From: Streptomyces sp. 3214.6 | GTDB taxonomy: Bacteria > Actinomycetota > Actinomycetes > Streptomycetales > Streptomycetaceae | Length of the DNA stretch: 64,000 nt | Direction of reading: 5' to 3' | Assembly (NCBI RefSeq): GCF_900129855.1 | Contig: NZ_LT670819.1 | Coordinates: 1,860,001 to 1,924,000 of the forward strand | In this document: piece after piece, positions 43,619-53,326 of the stretch | How positions within the stretch are numbered: the first letter of the stretch is position 1 | How the letters are laid out: the number at the start of each line of letters is the position of its first letter | The notes under the pieces: model-generated | The model's input: the letters and a program-made list of their open reading frames with translations, nothing else | What the model was told of the DNA's origin: nothing | Databases searched by the model: none | Program-made: the position numbers and the translations under genes

Positions 43619-44455
43619 GTGAGCAGCAAGGTCCCCCCGATCATCCTCAACAACGGCGTGGAGATGCCCCAGCTGGGCTTCGGCGTCTGGCAGGTGCCGG
43701 ACGACGAGGCGGAGCAGGCGGTGTCCACCGCCCTGGAGGCCGGGTACCGCAGCATCGACACAGCGGCGATCTACGGCAACGAGGAGGGCACCGGCAAGGC
43801 CATCGCCTCCTCCGGTGTGCCCCGCAAGGACATCTTCGTCACCACCAAGCTCTGGAACAGCGACCAGGGGTACGACGCGACGCTCCGCGCGTTCGACGCC
43901 TCCCTGGAGAAGCTCGGCCTGGACTATCTGGACCTGTACCTCATCCACTGGCCGCTGCCGGCGCGCGACACGTACGTCGACTCGTACAAGGCGTTCGAGA
44001 AGCTCCTCGCGGACGGCCGGGTACGGGCCATCGGCGTGTCCAACTTCCTGCCGGAGCACCTGGAGCGGCTGATCGGTGAGACGTCGGTCATCCCGGCGGT
44101 CAACCAGATCGAGCTGCACCCGCACCTGCAGCAGCACGCCTCCCGTGCGTTCCACGCGGACCAGGGCATCGCCACCGAGGCCTGGTCCCCGCTCGGCCAG
44201 GGCAAGGGCCTGCTGGAGGTCCCGGCGATCGTGGCGATCGCCCAGAAGCACAACCGCACCCCGGCCCAGGTGGTGCTGCGCTGGCACCTCCAGCTCGGCA
44301 ACGTGGTGATCCCGAAGTCCGTGACGCCGTCGCGGATCAAGGAGAACATCGAGGTGTTCGACTTCAGCCTGGACACCGAGGACCTGGCGGCGATCAGCGC
44401 GCTGAACGAGGACCGGCGCATCGGTCCGGACCCGGGCACGTTCGACCTCGGCTGA
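43619..44455 (+). CDS. Aldo/keto reductase
   Basis: A 278-residue NADPH-dependent (alpha/beta)8 reductase of the AKR5 type. The catalytic tetrad is complete: Asp47 and Tyr52 (SIDTAAIYGNEEG), Lys77 (TTKLWN) and His110 (LIHWPLP). The cofactor site is VIPKSVTPSRIKEN. It reduces small aldehydes and ketones, possibly 2,5-diketogluconate-like sugars. The GTG start lies 169 bp after the acyl-CoA ligase. Confidence 0.92.
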   Translation: MSSKVPPIILNNGVEMPQLGFGVWQVPDDEAEQAVSTALEAGYRSIDTAAIYGNEEGTGKAIASSGVPRKDIFVTTKLWNSDQGYDATLRAFDASLEKLGLDYLDLYLIHWPLPARDTYVDSYKAFEKLLADGRVRAIGVSNFLPEHLERLIGETSVIPAVNQIELHPHLQQHASRAFHADQGIATEAWSPLGQGKGLLEVPAIVAIAQKHNRTPAQVVLRWHLQLGNVVIPKSVTPSRIKENIEVFDFSLDTEDLAAISALNEDRRIGPDPGTFDLG

Positions 44456-44473
44456 CGTTCCCCGCACGTGGTC

Positions 44474-44503
44474 GAGGGCGCCCCCTGTTCAGGGGGCGCC
44501 CTC
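44474..44503. terminator. Bidirectional terminator
   Basis: A perfect 13-bp stem (GAGGGCGCCCCCT at 44474-44486 with 44491-44503) closes a GTTC loop between the converging aldo/keto reductase and short-chain dehydrogenase genes. Confidence 0.85.
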
Positions 44504-44530
44504 CGTCGGACGGGCCCGTGAACGCGCTCG

Positions 44531-45250
44531 TCAGTTGGGCTGCCCGATCGGCCGTACGACGACGGTGTTGATGTCGACGCCCGCGGGCTGTCGGATTGCC
44601 CAGACCACGGAGTCGGCGATCTGGTCGGCGGTGAGCAGATGCCCGGGCGGCAGGCTGCCGTAGCTGTCCCAGAACGGGGTCTCGACCCGGCCGGGCGCGA
44701 TCAGTGTCACGCCGACGCCCCACTCGGTGACCTGGCGGCGGGTGTTCTCCGCGAGCCCGGTCACCGCCCACTTCGTCGCCCCGTAGACGTTGCCCGGCGT
44801 GGGCACGAATCCGGCGACACTGCCGACCAGCACGATCCGCCCCCGCGTCTCCCTCAGCGCGTCGATCGACGCGCGGACCAGGAGCGCGGGGCCCAGGACG
44901 TTGGTGAGCACCATGTCGGTCCACCCGGCCGGGTCGCCCTCGGCGACCGAGTCGTGCGTGGCGGTCCCCGCGTTGGCGACGACCGTGTCCAGTCGCCCGT
45001 ATCGCTTGAGCGTACGGTCGACCGCCATCTGTACGGAGTCGTAGTCGGCGGCGTTCCCGGCCACCGTCAACAACCCGTCCGGGTCACCGAGTTCCGCGGC
45101 GAAGGCCCGCAGTCGTTCCTCGCCGCGCCCCGTGACGGTGACCCGGTGTCCGGCGTCCAGCAGCTGCCGCGCGACGGCCGCGCCGATGCCGCTGCCGCCT
45201 CCGGTGATCAGCGCGACCGGAGAATCCGGCGTGCCGGAAGAGTTGCTCAT
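44531..45250 (-). CDS. Short-chain dehydrogenase/reductase
   Basis: A 239-residue classical SDR. The cofactor motif is ITGGGSGIGAAVA, NAG is at ANAGTATHD, and the catalytic Ser144, Tyr156 and Lys160 appear in LVGSVAGF and NVYGATK. The Arg at GRGEER after strand 2 suggests NADP(H). The substrate is not evident. It is transcribed toward the aldo/keto reductase, with a terminator between them. Confidence 0.92.
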   Translation of the reverse strand: MSNSSGTPDSPVALITGGGSGIGAAVARQLLDAGHRVTVTGRGEERLRAFAAELGDPDGLLTVAGNAADYDSVQMAVDRTLKRYGRLDTVVANAGTATHDSVAEGDPAGWTDMVLTNVLGPALLVRASIDALRETRGRIVLVGSVAGFVPTPGNVYGATKWAVTGLAENTRRQVTEWGVGVTLIAPGRVETPFWDSYGSLPPGHLLTADQIADSVVWAIRQPAGVDINTVVVRPIGQPN

Positions 45251-45354
45251 GACGTGCCCCCATAGCGATGCCTGTTGTGCGTGGCTCGCAGTTCACCAGT
45301 TGGAGCACTCTCCAAGTCAAGCCCCACCGGGCGGACTTGATCCGGACCGGTTTG

Positions 45355-46293
45355 CTACACCGCCTTCACCGCCGTGTGCACCGTGTGCGCCGCGAGCACG
45401 AAGACGTCCGCCCTTCGGTGCACGCCCCCCTCGTCCTGAGGGTCGAGCAGCCGGTCGAGCGTGGCGCGGTCGTCCGGGTCGAGAGTGTCGCCGAAGGCGT
45501 CCCGCAGCCGGGACAGGGACGCGACGATGTGGGCGCGGGCCCGGTCGGAGGCAGGAGCGGGCAGGTCGAGCAGGAAGCTGCGGGTACGAGTGTGCTTGAG
45601 GCCGGCCGCGCCGAGCAGCGCCGCCCAGTCCTCGGTCTCGGCCACGGAGCCGGGCAGGTCGGCCCGCATCCGCGCGAACCACTCGGCCTCCAGCGCGTCG
45701 AGCCGTGCCTCCAGACCGGACCGCCCGAAGCCCAGGTCGCGCGGCAGGAACCGGGCCGGCAGACCGCCCTCCATGATCGCCAGGGTTCCGCCGGGTGCGA
45801 GCCGCTCCGCGAAGGCGGTGAGGGCAGCGCGCTGATCGCCCAGGTGATGCAGACTGCGGCCGGCCCACAGCAGGTCCGCCGGATACTCCAACTCGTCAAG
45901 TACGCCGGGGAGTTCTCCGGCGAGGGTGTCGAAGCGGTCGCTGTACCCGAGCCGGTCGGCCCGCTGCCGGGCCCGGTCAAGCAGCGGCGCGGAGCCGTCG
46001 ACCGCCATGACCCGCGCCCCGGGGAACGTCTCGGCGAACAGACAGGAGATGACGCCGGGTCCGCTGCCCGCGTCCACGATCAGGCCCGGGTCGGTCACCT
46101 CCTTGCCGAGCCAGGACAGGGCGCGCTCGTACAGCGGGGTGAACAGCTCGGCCTGCGCTTCCAGATGCGGGGCCATCGCGGCCCAGTCGATGTCGGTGTG
46201 GTGGCCGTGCCCGTGACTGTGCCCGTGCCCCGAACCGTGGTTGTCGTCGTGGGTGTGCCGGTCGCCGTGGGATGCGTGCGGATCGTGCGCCAT
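45355..46293 (-). CDS. Class I SAM-dependent methyltransferase with His-rich N-terminus
   Basis: A 312-residue methyltransferase. The SAM motif I is LIVDAGSGPGVISCLFAE, followed by RVMAVDGSAPLLDRAR and GGTLAIMEGG. The first 33 residues hold about 12 histidines (HGDRHTHDD, HGSGHGHSHGHGHH), a pattern typical of nickel, zinc or copper binding. Such tails are unusual on methyltransferases. The ATG is preceded by AGAGAGG. Metal handling or a metal-dependent step is possible but unproven. Confidence 0.87.
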   Translation of the reverse strand: MAHDPHASHGDRHTHDDNHGSGHGHSHGHGHHTDIDWAAMAPHLEAQAELFTPLYERALSWLGKEVTDPGLIVDAGSGPGVISCLFAETFPGARVMAVDGSAPLLDRARQRADRLGYSDRFDTLAGELPGVLDELEYPADLLWAGRSLHHLGDQRAALTAFAERLAPGGTLAIMEGGLPARFLPRDLGFGRSGLEARLDALEAEWFARMRADLPGSVAETEDWAALLGAAGLKHTRTRSFLLDLPAPASDRARAHIVASLSRLRDAFGDTLDPDDRATLDRLLDPQDEGGVHRRADVFVLAAHTVHTAVKAV

Positions 46294-46470
46294 GGTGGTC
46301 AGCCTCTCTTCCGGTGTGCCGTCAGCCTGCTCCGACGCACCGGACGAGAGCCACTCCTGTTGCCGGGACGGCAAAAAGAGAAACGCGGGTGGCAAGCTTT
46401 TTCGAGCCGGTGATCCGCCGGGGCCCGGCCCGGGAGGGCTGACCGACCCCGACGGATCACCGTCACCTCA

Positions 46471-46513
46471 ACTCACCGCCCTACGGATCACCGCCGTACG
46501 GATCACCGCCGTG
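46471..46513. repeat. Short repeats downstream of the GH6 gene
   Basis: CTACGGATCACCGCCG and GTACGGATCACCGCCG are adjacent 15-bp units, with a related GACGGATCACCGTC just before them. They lie past the stop of the minus-strand cellulase and may fold as part of its 3' end. Confidence 0.7.
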
Positions 46514-46537
46514 TGGTGGTCTGTTTCACCGGCCGGC

Positions 46538-48274
46538 CTACAGCGGCGGGTACGCGTTCTGCATCAGCTGCTGGAACTGGGCGGAGAACCACTTCCCGGA
46601 CAGCGGGGCGTTCGCCAGGGCGCCGGACATGCTGTTGCCGTTGCGCGGGTTGCCGGTGTAGGTCGGGTCGCACATCCGGTCGAAGCCCTTGCCCTCGTCG
46701 TTGGGGATGGCCGAGCTGGCGCCGTCCGACTCACCCGGCGGCTTCATCCACACGTAGGCGTCGATCCCGGCGGCAGGCGCCGCCTTGGGACGCTCACCGA
46801 GGCCCGCGCCGGCCTGGTTGCACCAGTTGCCGACGTGGATCCGACGGTCGTAACGGCCGCCGTTGACGTAAGTGTCCACGCTGGTCGTGGCACCCGGGCC
46901 GGTGGGCCGGGCGGCGCCGCCCCAGCCGTTGCGGGAGGTGTCGATCAGCATGCCGATGTCGGACCTGAAGCCGGTGGTCACCAGCTGGTTGCGGAAGGCC
47001 TGGGCGTACGACAGCTCGTCGACGTAGCGGTTCCAGTCCACCCACTTGGACTCACGGACCGACTTGCCGGCCACCGAGTCGTTGATGGTGAAGTTGTTCT
47101 CCTTCAGGGCGCTGTAGTTCGCCGTGTTGGTGATGAAGCCGTGCACGTCGTCGACGGTCGCGCCCTCGGCGGTGGCGGCCTGGTACATGATCTGGGCGGA
47201 CGGCACGAAGTTGTCGTCCCAGCCGAGCCAGCCGTGGTGTCCGGCGTCGATGTAGTTGTAGACGTTGGGGATCGCGCCGAGCTTCTTCAGCGCGTAACCG
47301 ACGCCCTTCACGTAGTTGCCGTTGGCCTTCATGGTGTCGCAGGCCGGGGTGGCGGTGGCCTTGCCACCGGTGTTGGTGACGAGGTTCGGCAGCGAGTCGA
47401 TCTCGACGGCGGTGACGATCCGCAGGCCCGCGTACTTGCTGTCCGCGAGGATGGCCGCGATGGGGTCGATGAACTGCGTCTTGTACTTGTCGATCTCCGT
47501 CGGGCCGAGCTCACCGTTGGAGGCGAGGGCCGAGCAGTCCCGTCCGGGAAGGTCGTAGACGACCAGCTGCACGACTTCCTCACCGCTGCCCTTCTGGGCG
47601 AGGGCCGCGTCCAGGTGGTCGCGCAGACCCATGCCGCCGTTCACGCCGTTGATGGTGGCGATGCGGTCGAGCCAGACACCGGTGGGCTGGTTGGAGACGC
47701 GGCTGCCGCCCGGCTCGGCGGCGGCGTGCGCCGACCATTCCGGGTTCACGTACACCTTGGCGCCGGCGTAGGGGTTGTCGACCTTGGTACCCGGAGTGCC
47801 GGGACCGGTCGGGCCGGGGTCGGTCGGGCCGGGGTCGGTGGGACCGCCGGTCCCGCCGTCGACGTTGCAGGTCACACCATCGAGGGTGAACGTGGCCGGA
47901 ACCGCGTTGGTGCCGCTGTAGGTGCCCTGGAATCCGAAGCTGACCGAACCGCCGGTCGCCAACGTCCCGTTGTAGGTCTCGTTGTTGGCGGTGACGGCCG
48001 CACCGGACTGGGTGATCTTCGCGTTCCAGCCATTGGTGACCTTCTGGCTGCCGGCGTACGCCCACTTCACCGACCAACTCGACTTCGCGGCCGAGTTGTT
48101 GGTCACGGTGACGGCGGCGGTGAAGCCGGTGCCCCAGTCGTTCTGCACCTTGTAGTCGACACTGCACGGGATGGCGGCGATGCCGGGATCGCCGGGGACG
48201 ACCGCGAGCGCCGTCCCGGAGGCGCCGGCGACCAGCGCCAGCGCGGCGAGTACCGCTGTTCTGCTACGGCTCAT
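46538..48274 (-). CDS. Secreted GH6 cellobiohydrolase/endoglucanase with N-terminal CBM2
   Basis: A 578-residue exported cellulase. Signal peptide at residues 1-24; CBM2 about 34-136 (CSVDYKVQNDWGTGFTA, with the aromatic surface Trps); a Pro/Gly/Thr linker; GH6 catalytic domain about 165-578. The GH6 marks are VVYDLPGRDCSALASNGE (catalytic acid Asp), VTAVEIDSLPNLV and MLIDTSRNGWGG. GH6 enzymes cut cellulose from the non-reducing end with inversion. It starts 70 bp after the GH5 gene and has no CebR box of its own, so both are read from the CebR-type promoter upstream of GH5. Confidence 0.93.
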   Translation of the reverse strand: MSRSRTAVLAALALVAGASGTALAVVPGDPGIAAIPCSVDYKVQNDWGTGFTAAVTVTNNSAAKSSWSVKWAYAGSQKVTNGWNAKITQSGAAVTANNETYNGTLATGGSVSFGFQGTYSGTNAVPATFTLDGVTCNVDGGTGGPTDPGPTDPGPTGPGTPGTKVDNPYAGAKVYVNPEWSAHAAAEPGGSRVSNQPTGVWLDRIATINGVNGGMGLRDHLDAALAQKGSGEEVVQLVVYDLPGRDCSALASNGELGPTEIDKYKTQFIDPIAAILADSKYAGLRIVTAVEIDSLPNLVTNTGGKATATPACDTMKANGNYVKGVGYALKKLGAIPNVYNYIDAGHHGWLGWDDNFVPSAQIMYQAATAEGATVDDVHGFITNTANYSALKENNFTINDSVAGKSVRESKWVDWNRYVDELSYAQAFRNQLVTTGFRSDIGMLIDTSRNGWGGAARPTGPGATTSVDTYVNGGRYDRRIHVGNWCNQAGAGLGERPKAAPAAGIDAYVWMKPPGESDGASSAIPNDEGKGFDRMCDPTYTGNPRNGNSMSGALANAPLSGKWFSAQFQQLMQNAYPPL

Positions 48275-48344
48275 GAGTGCGGGCTTCCTTCTTGGTCGCG
48301 GATGTTTTCCGTTGCGTTCCTTCGATGGAGCTGTGCGGTGGCGC

Positions 48345-49844
48345 CTATCCGTCGAGCCCGAGTGCGCGCAGGTGATCGCGCAGGCCGGTGCCGTACGCCG
48401 TGGGCGTCCCGTCGTAACCCGAGATCAGTGACGGGCCGGTGGAGCAGTCCCAGGCGTTCCAGGTCCAGCCCAGGTACGACACTCCGCGGTCGTCGAACCA
48501 CTTCATGACCTGGTCGACGAAACCGTGTGAGCAGGTGTTCTCGCCGATCTCCCCTGCCACCAGCGGCACCTGGGCGGCGACCGGGGCGAGCGTCGAATTC
48601 CAACAGCTCTCGTTCGCACAGGAGTTGAAGTTGTAGACGTGGTAGGCGGCGGCGAGATTGCCGGTCGGGTCGGTGGGCTTGTACGTCAGCCACTGGCTGA
48701 GGTCGTTGGAGTACGCGAGTCCGCCGGCCAGGATCACGTTCTTGGCGCCGGTCGCCCGTACGGAGTCGACGAGATCCTGCATTCCGGCGACTTCGTACCC
48801 GATGCCGGGGCAGGTTCCGCCGTCCCGCCAGCACTGCCACGCCTGGGTGGTCGTGGAGGTGGCGCGGTCCGGGTAGGGCTCGTTGAACAGGTCGAACACG
48901 ACGGCCGTGTCGTTCTTGAAGGTGTTGGCCACCGAGGTCCAGAACGACGGCGTGTACTGCATGTCGGGCATCGGCTTCTGGCAGCTCGCGTGCACGTCGG
49001 AGCAGCCGGCCGAGTTGCCCGTGTACTGCCCGTAGTTCCAGTGCAGTTCGACGATCGGCGTCATCCCGTGCGCCTTGACACGGGCCACCAGGTCCTTGAC
49101 GGCGTTGATGTAATTCGCGCCGCCGTAAGCGGAGTTGATGTTCGACAGGCCGAGCCAGCACTCCTCGTTGAGCGGAATGCGGACCGTGTTGACGTGCCAG
49201 TCGGCGATCGCCTTGACGGCCGCGTCGTCGACCGGTCCGTCCCAGATGCCACGCCCCTGGACGCACATGAACTCGCCGCCGGAGCGGTTCACGCCGAGCA
49301 GACGGCGGGTCTTTCCGCCGGCGTCCACGAGCTTGTTCCCCGCGACGTGCAGCGCGGGCGGCGCGTCACCGGTGTCCGGTGGATCGGACGTGGGTGGGGT
49401 GGTGGGGGTGGGCGTGGGGGTCGGTTCGGTGTCGACGTTGCAGGTGGTGCCGTTGAGCTTGAACGTGGTCGGTGCGCTGTTCGCGCCCGCCTTGGAGGCG
49501 ATGAAGCCCGTGCTGACGCTCGCGCCCGTGCCGAGGGAACCGTTCCAGCTCTCGTTCGCGGCGGTGACGGTCGTGCCCGACTGGGACCACTTGGCGCTCC
49601 AGCCCTGGGTGACCTTCTGACCGCCCGAGAAGTCGAACGTGAGGCTCCAGCCGCTCACGGCCGCCGCATTGTTGGTGATCTTCACGGCAGCCTGGAAGCC
49701 GGCGTCCCACTGGCCGGTGACGGAGTACTCCACCGTGCAGGCGGGCGTGGCTCCCTGAGCCGTCATGACCGGCAGGGCCACGCCCGTCCCGAGGGCGGCC
49801 ATGCCGGCGACGGCTAAAAGTACTGAACGCGGGGGATGTCGCAT
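48345..49844 (-). CDS. Secreted GH5 endoglucanase with N-terminal CBM2
   Basis: A 499-residue exported enzyme: signal peptide 1-31, CBM2 about 34-138 (CTVEYSVTGQWDAGFQAAV), a Thr/Pro linker, and a GH5 catalytic domain from about 165. The acid/base Glu is in VVFDLFNEPYP and the nucleophile Glu in VPLVAGEIGENTC. GH5 endoglucanases hydrolyse internal beta-1,4 bonds with retention. The gene diverges from the GH48 gene; the shared 265-bp region carries two CebR-like boxes. Confidence 0.92.
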   Translation of the reverse strand: MRHPPRSVLLAVAGMAALGTGVALPVMTAQGATPACTVEYSVTGQWDAGFQAAVKITNNAAAVSGWSLTFDFSGGQKVTQGWSAKWSQSGTTVTAANESWNGSLGTGASVSTGFIASKAGANSAPTTFKLNGTTCNVDTEPTPTPTPTTPPTSDPPDTGDAPPALHVAGNKLVDAGGKTRRLLGVNRSGGEFMCVQGRGIWDGPVDDAAVKAIADWHVNTVRIPLNEECWLGLSNINSAYGGANYINAVKDLVARVKAHGMTPIVELHWNYGQYTGNSAGCSDVHASCQKPMPDMQYTPSFWTSVANTFKNDTAVVFDLFNEPYPDRATSTTTQAWQCWRDGGTCPGIGYEVAGMQDLVDSVRATGAKNVILAGGLAYSNDLSQWLTYKPTDPTGNLAAAYHVYNFNSCANESCWNSTLAPVAAQVPLVAGEIGENTCSHGFVDQVMKWFDDRGVSYLGWTWNAWDCSTGPSLISGYDGTPTAYGTGLRDHLRALGLDG

Positions 49845-49892
49845 GAGCGACTCCTTGCAGCTCAGGCGCGTCGTGGCGGACGCGTCGACTGA

Positions 49893-49906
49893 TGGAATCG
49901 CTCCCA
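49893..49906. promoter_or_regulatory. CebR-like operator, imperfect
   Basis: TGGAATCGCTCCCA differs from the CebR consensus TGGGAGCGCTCCCA at two positions. It stands 49 bp upstream of the GH5 start, where it could control the GH5-GH6 operon. Confidence 0.7.
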
Positions 49907-50034
49907 CTGGTGTCTCGAAGTTAGCGCCAAGTGCTGGCAAAGAACAGGGGCGTCGCTGACTTTCCCTCAACTTACGGCGTCGAATCTTTTCGACTCTTCA
50001 AGCACCTTGACCGCGTTCACCCCCATCCTCACTA

Positions 50035-50048
50035 TGGGAGCGCTCCCA
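50035..50048. promoter_or_regulatory. CebR operator, perfect palindrome
   Basis: TGGGAGCGCTCCCA is the exact 14-bp palindrome bound by CebR, the cellobiose-responsive LacI-type repressor of Streptomyces. It lies 62 bp upstream of the GH48 start. Confidence 0.92.
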
Positions 50049-50109
50049 CTGGTTCAAGGCTTGTTGCTCCTCCCCCCACTTCTCCGAGCCGCAAGGAGGA
50101 ACCAGCATC

Positions 50110-53025
50110 ATGGATCCCTCACGCAGACGTCGCCGGGCGCGGCGCCTGTGGACCGCCGCCGTGGCGGCCCTCGCGCTTCCCCTCGCCATGCTGAGCACGA
50201 GCACAACTCCCGCCCAGGCGGCGGCACTTCAGTGCAGCGTGGACTACAAGACCAATGACTGGGGCTCCGGGTTCACCGCGGACCTGACCCTCACCAACCG
50301 GGGCACCGACCCGATCAGCGGCTGGACCCTGACGTACTCCTACGCCGGCAACCAGAAGCTGACCAACGGCTGGAACGGCAGCTGGTCGCAGTCCGGTCAG
50401 CAGATCACGGTGAACAACGCCTCGTACAACGCGACGATCGCCGCCGGCGCGGCGGTCAGCACGGGTGGGCAGTTCACCTACAGCGGCACGAACGCCGCTC
50501 CCGCGAGCTTCGCGGTCAACGGCACCACCTGCGCAGGCGCGCACCAGCCGCCGGTCACCGTGCTGACCAGCCCGACCGCGGGCGCCGTCTACACGCAGGG
50601 GGACGCGGTGCCGCTCGCGGCGACCGCCGCGGCCGCCGACAGCGCGACGATCTCCAAGATCGAGTTCTACGACGACACGACCCTGCTGGGAACGGACACG
50701 AGCGCGCCGTACTCCCTGTCCGTCTCAGGATTGTCCGTGGGCAGCCACTCCCTGGTCGCCAAGGCCTACGACAGCCTGGGGGCGTCGGCGTCGTCGACCC
50801 CGGTCGGCATCACCGTGGCCTCGGGTCCGGCCGTGGTCGCCTCCGCGAACCAACTGGCCGTGCAGCAGGGCAAGACGGGCACGTACTCGTTGAAGCTGTC
50901 GACCCAGCCGTCGGCCAATGTGACCGTCACGACCGCCCGCACCACCGGAGACACCGGGCTGACCGTGACGGGCGGCGCAAGTCTCACCTTCACGCCGTCG
51001 AACTGGAGCACCGCCCAGAACGTGACCATCACGGCCAACGCCTCCGGCACGGGCGCCGCGACCTTCGAGTCGACGGCGACCGGGCACGCGAAGGCCTCGG
51101 TGACAGCCACGGAGATCGCGGGCACCAAGGCGTACGACGCCCGGTTCCTCGACCTCTACGGCAAGATCACCAACCCGGCAAACGGTTACTTCTCCCCCGA
51201 GGGCATCCCGTACCACTCGGTCGAGACGCTGATCGTCGAGGCTCCGGACCAGGGGCACGAGACGACGTCGGAGGCCTACAGCTACCTTCTCTGGCTGCAG
51301 GCGATGTACGGGAAGATCACCGGCGACTGGACCAAGTTCAACGGCGCCTGGGACATCATGGAGAAGTACATGATCCCCACCCACGCCGACCAGCCGACGA
51401 ACTCGTTCTACAACGCGTCGAAACCGGCTACCTACGCGCCCGAGCTGGACACTCCGAACGAGTATCCGGCGAAGCTGGACACCGGTGTGTCCGTGGGTTC
51501 GGATCCCATAGCCGGTGAGCTGAAGTCCGCCTACGGCACGGACGACGTCTACGGCATGCACTGGCTGCAGGACGTCGACAACACCTACGGTTACGGCAAC
51601 GCGCCCGGCAAGTGCGAGGCCGGCCCGACGGACACCGGCCCGTCCTACATCAACACCTTCCAGCGCGGCGCGCAGGAATCGGTGTGGGAGACGATTCCGC
51701 AACCGACCTGCGACGCCTTCAAGTACGGCGGCACGAACGGGTACCTGGACCTGTTCACCGGTGACTCCTCCTACGCCAAGCAGTGGAAGTACACCGACGC
51801 CCCCGACGCCGACGCCCGGGCGGTGCAGGCCGCGTACTGGGCGGACATCTGGGCCAAGGCGCAGGGCAAGGGCAGTGACGTCTCCGCGGCCGTCGGCAAG
51901 GCAGCGAAGATGGGCGACTACCTGCGCTACGCGATGTACGACAAGTACTTCAAGAAGATCGGCAACTGCGTCGGACCGACCGCCTGCCCGGCCGGCACCG
52001 GCAAGGACGCCTCGCACTATCTGCTGTCCTGGTACTACGCCTGGGGCGGGGCAACGGACACCAACGCCGGCTGGGCCTGGCGCATCGGCTCCAGTCACAC
52101 CCACGGCGGCTACCAGAACCCGCTGGCCGCCTACGCACTGAGCAGTTACGCCGACCTGAAGCCCAAGTCGGCTACAGGACAAGCCGATTGGGCGAAGTCG
52201 CTGACCCGGCAGCTGGAGTTCTACCGCTGGCTGCAGTCCAGCGAGGGCGCCATCGCGGGCGGGGCGACGAACAGCTGGGCGGGCCGCTACGCGACTCCCC
52301 CGGCCGGCACCTCGACGTTCTACGGCATGTACTACGACCAGCAGCCCGTCTACCACGACCCGCCGTCCAACCAGTGGTTCGGCTTCCAGGCGTGGTCGAT
52401 GGAGCGGGTCGCCGAGTACTACCAGCAGACCGGGAACGCGAGCGCCAAGGCGGTTCTCGACAAGTGGGTGGACTGGGCGCTGTCCAAGACCACGATCAAC
52501 CCGGACGGCACCTTCCGGATCCCCTCCACCCTCCAGTGGTCGGGTCAGCCCGACACCTGGAACGCGTCAAGTCCCGGTGCGAACACGGGACTTCACGTCA
52601 CCGTCGCCGACTACACCAATGACGTCGGCGTGGCGGCCGCGTACGCCAAGACCCTGACGTACTACGGCGCCAAGTCCGGTGACACGGAGGCGAAGACGAC
52701 CGCCAAGGCGCTCCTGGACGGCATGTGGACCAACAACCAGGACGCCCTCGGCATCGCGGTCCCAGAGACCCGGGCCGACTACAACCGCTTCGACGACAGT
52801 GTGTACGTCCCGAGCGGTTTCAGCGGCAAGATGCCGAACGGCGACACGATCAACTCCTCCTCGACCTTCGCCTCGCTGCGGTCCTTCTACAAGAACGACC
52901 CGGCCTGGTCGAAGATCGAGAGCTATCTCGCGGGCGGAGCCGCGCCCGTGTTCACGTATCACCGGTTCTGGGCCCAGGCGGACATCGCCATGGCCATGGG
53001 TTCGTACGCGGAACTTCTCGAATAG
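50110..53025 (+). CDS. Secreted GH48 reducing-end cellobiohydrolase with N-terminal CBM2
   Basis: A 971-residue exported processive cellulase. Order: signal peptide 1-37, CBM2 about 39-138 ([18 protein letters not shown]), an Ig-like domain about 145-238 ([20 protein letters not shown]), a further beta domain 240-335, and the GH48 barrel from about 340 to the end. The proton-donor Glu is in [21 protein letters not shown]48 enzymes work from the reducing end and act together with GH6. AAGGAGG stands 10 bases before the ATG. The CebR palindrome lies upstream, so cellobiose should induce it. Confidence 0.94.
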   Translation: MDPSRRRRRARRLWTAAVAALALPLAMLSTSTTPAQAAALQCSVDYKTNDWGSGFTADLTLTNRGTDPISGWTLTYSYAGNQKLTNGWNGSWSQSGQQITVNNASYNATIAAGAAVSTGGQFTYSGTNAAPASFAVNGTTCAGAHQPPVTVLTSPTAGAVYTQGDAVPLAATAAAADSATISKIEFYDDTTLLGTDTSAPYSLSVSGLSVGSHSLVAKAYDSLGASASSTPVGITVASGPAVVASANQLAVQQGKTGTYSLKLSTQPSANVTVTTARTTGDTGLTVTGGASLTFTPSNWSTAQNVTITANASGTGAATFESTATGHAKASVTATEIAGTKAYDARFLDLYGKITNPANGYFSPEGIPYHSVETLIVEAPDQGHETTSEAYSYLLWLQAMYGKITGDWTKFNGAWDIMEKYMIPTHADQPTNSFYNASKPATYAPELDTPNEYPAKLDTGVSVGSDPIAGELKSAYGTDDVYGMHWLQDVDNTYGYGNAPGKCEAGPTDTGPSYINTFQRGAQESVWETIPQPTCDAFKYGGTNGYLDLFTGDSSYAKQWKYTDAPDADARAVQAAYWADIWAKAQGKGSDVSAAVGKAAKMGDYLRYAMYDKYFKKIGNCVGPTACPAGTGKDASHYLLSWYYAWGGATDTNAGWAWRIGSSHTHGGYQNPLAAYALSSYADLKPKSATGQADWAKSLTRQLEFYRWLQSSEGAIAGGATNSWAGRYATPPAGTSTFYGMYYDQQPVYHDPPSNQWFGFQAWSMERVAEYYQQTGNASAKAVLDKWVDWALSKTTINPDGTFRIPSTLQWSGQPDTWNASSPGANTGLHVTVADYTNDVGVAAAYAKTLTYYGAKSGDTEAKTTAKALLDGMWTNNQDALGIAVPETRADYNRFDDSVYVPSGFSGKMPNGDTINSSSTFASLRSFYKNDPAWSKIESYLAGGAAPVFTYHRFWAQADIAMAMGSYAELLE

Positions 53026-53095
53026 CCCCCGCCGGGCGCTCCGCGGGTCGGGCGGTGTTCGTCTGCCGGCCGGATGTGACTGGTCGCGCAGTTCC

Positions 53096-53117
53096 CCGCG
53101 CCCCTGAAGGGGCGCGG
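53096..53117. terminator. Terminator after GH48 (first)
   Basis: A 9-bp stem (CCGCGCCCC with GGGGCGCGG) closes a TGAA loop, a form very common at Streptomyces gene ends. Confidence 0.85.
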
Positions 53118-53190
53118 TAGCGCACCGCTCTCCCGCGGAGTCGCTCGAAGGTCCGCGTACGCGGCTCCGTCACCTGACGACGGGGCCCCG

Positions 53191-53225
53191 GCCGGGCGGC
53201 CCCCACCCGCACAGGGGGCCGCCCG
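53191..53225. terminator. Terminator after GH48 (second)
   Basis: A perfect 13-bp stem (53191-53203 with 53213-53225) closes a 9-base loop. It gives a double stop before the GH74 promoter. Confidence 0.8.
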
Positions 53226-53247
53226 GCAGTCGCACGTCCCGTATCTC

Positions 53248-53298
53248 CCGCACCGATCTCCTCCCGCACCGATCTCTTCCCGCACCGATCTCCTCCCA
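53248..53298. repeat. 17-bp tandem repeat upstream of GH74
   Basis: About three copies of CCCGCACCGATCTCYTC run head to tail, directly before the GH74 coding region. Their place at the promoter or 5' leader suggests repeated regulator sites or a leader structure. Confidence 0.85.
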
Positions 53299-53326
53299 CA
53301 TGGCTTCGCGAGGAAGGACCCCCACC

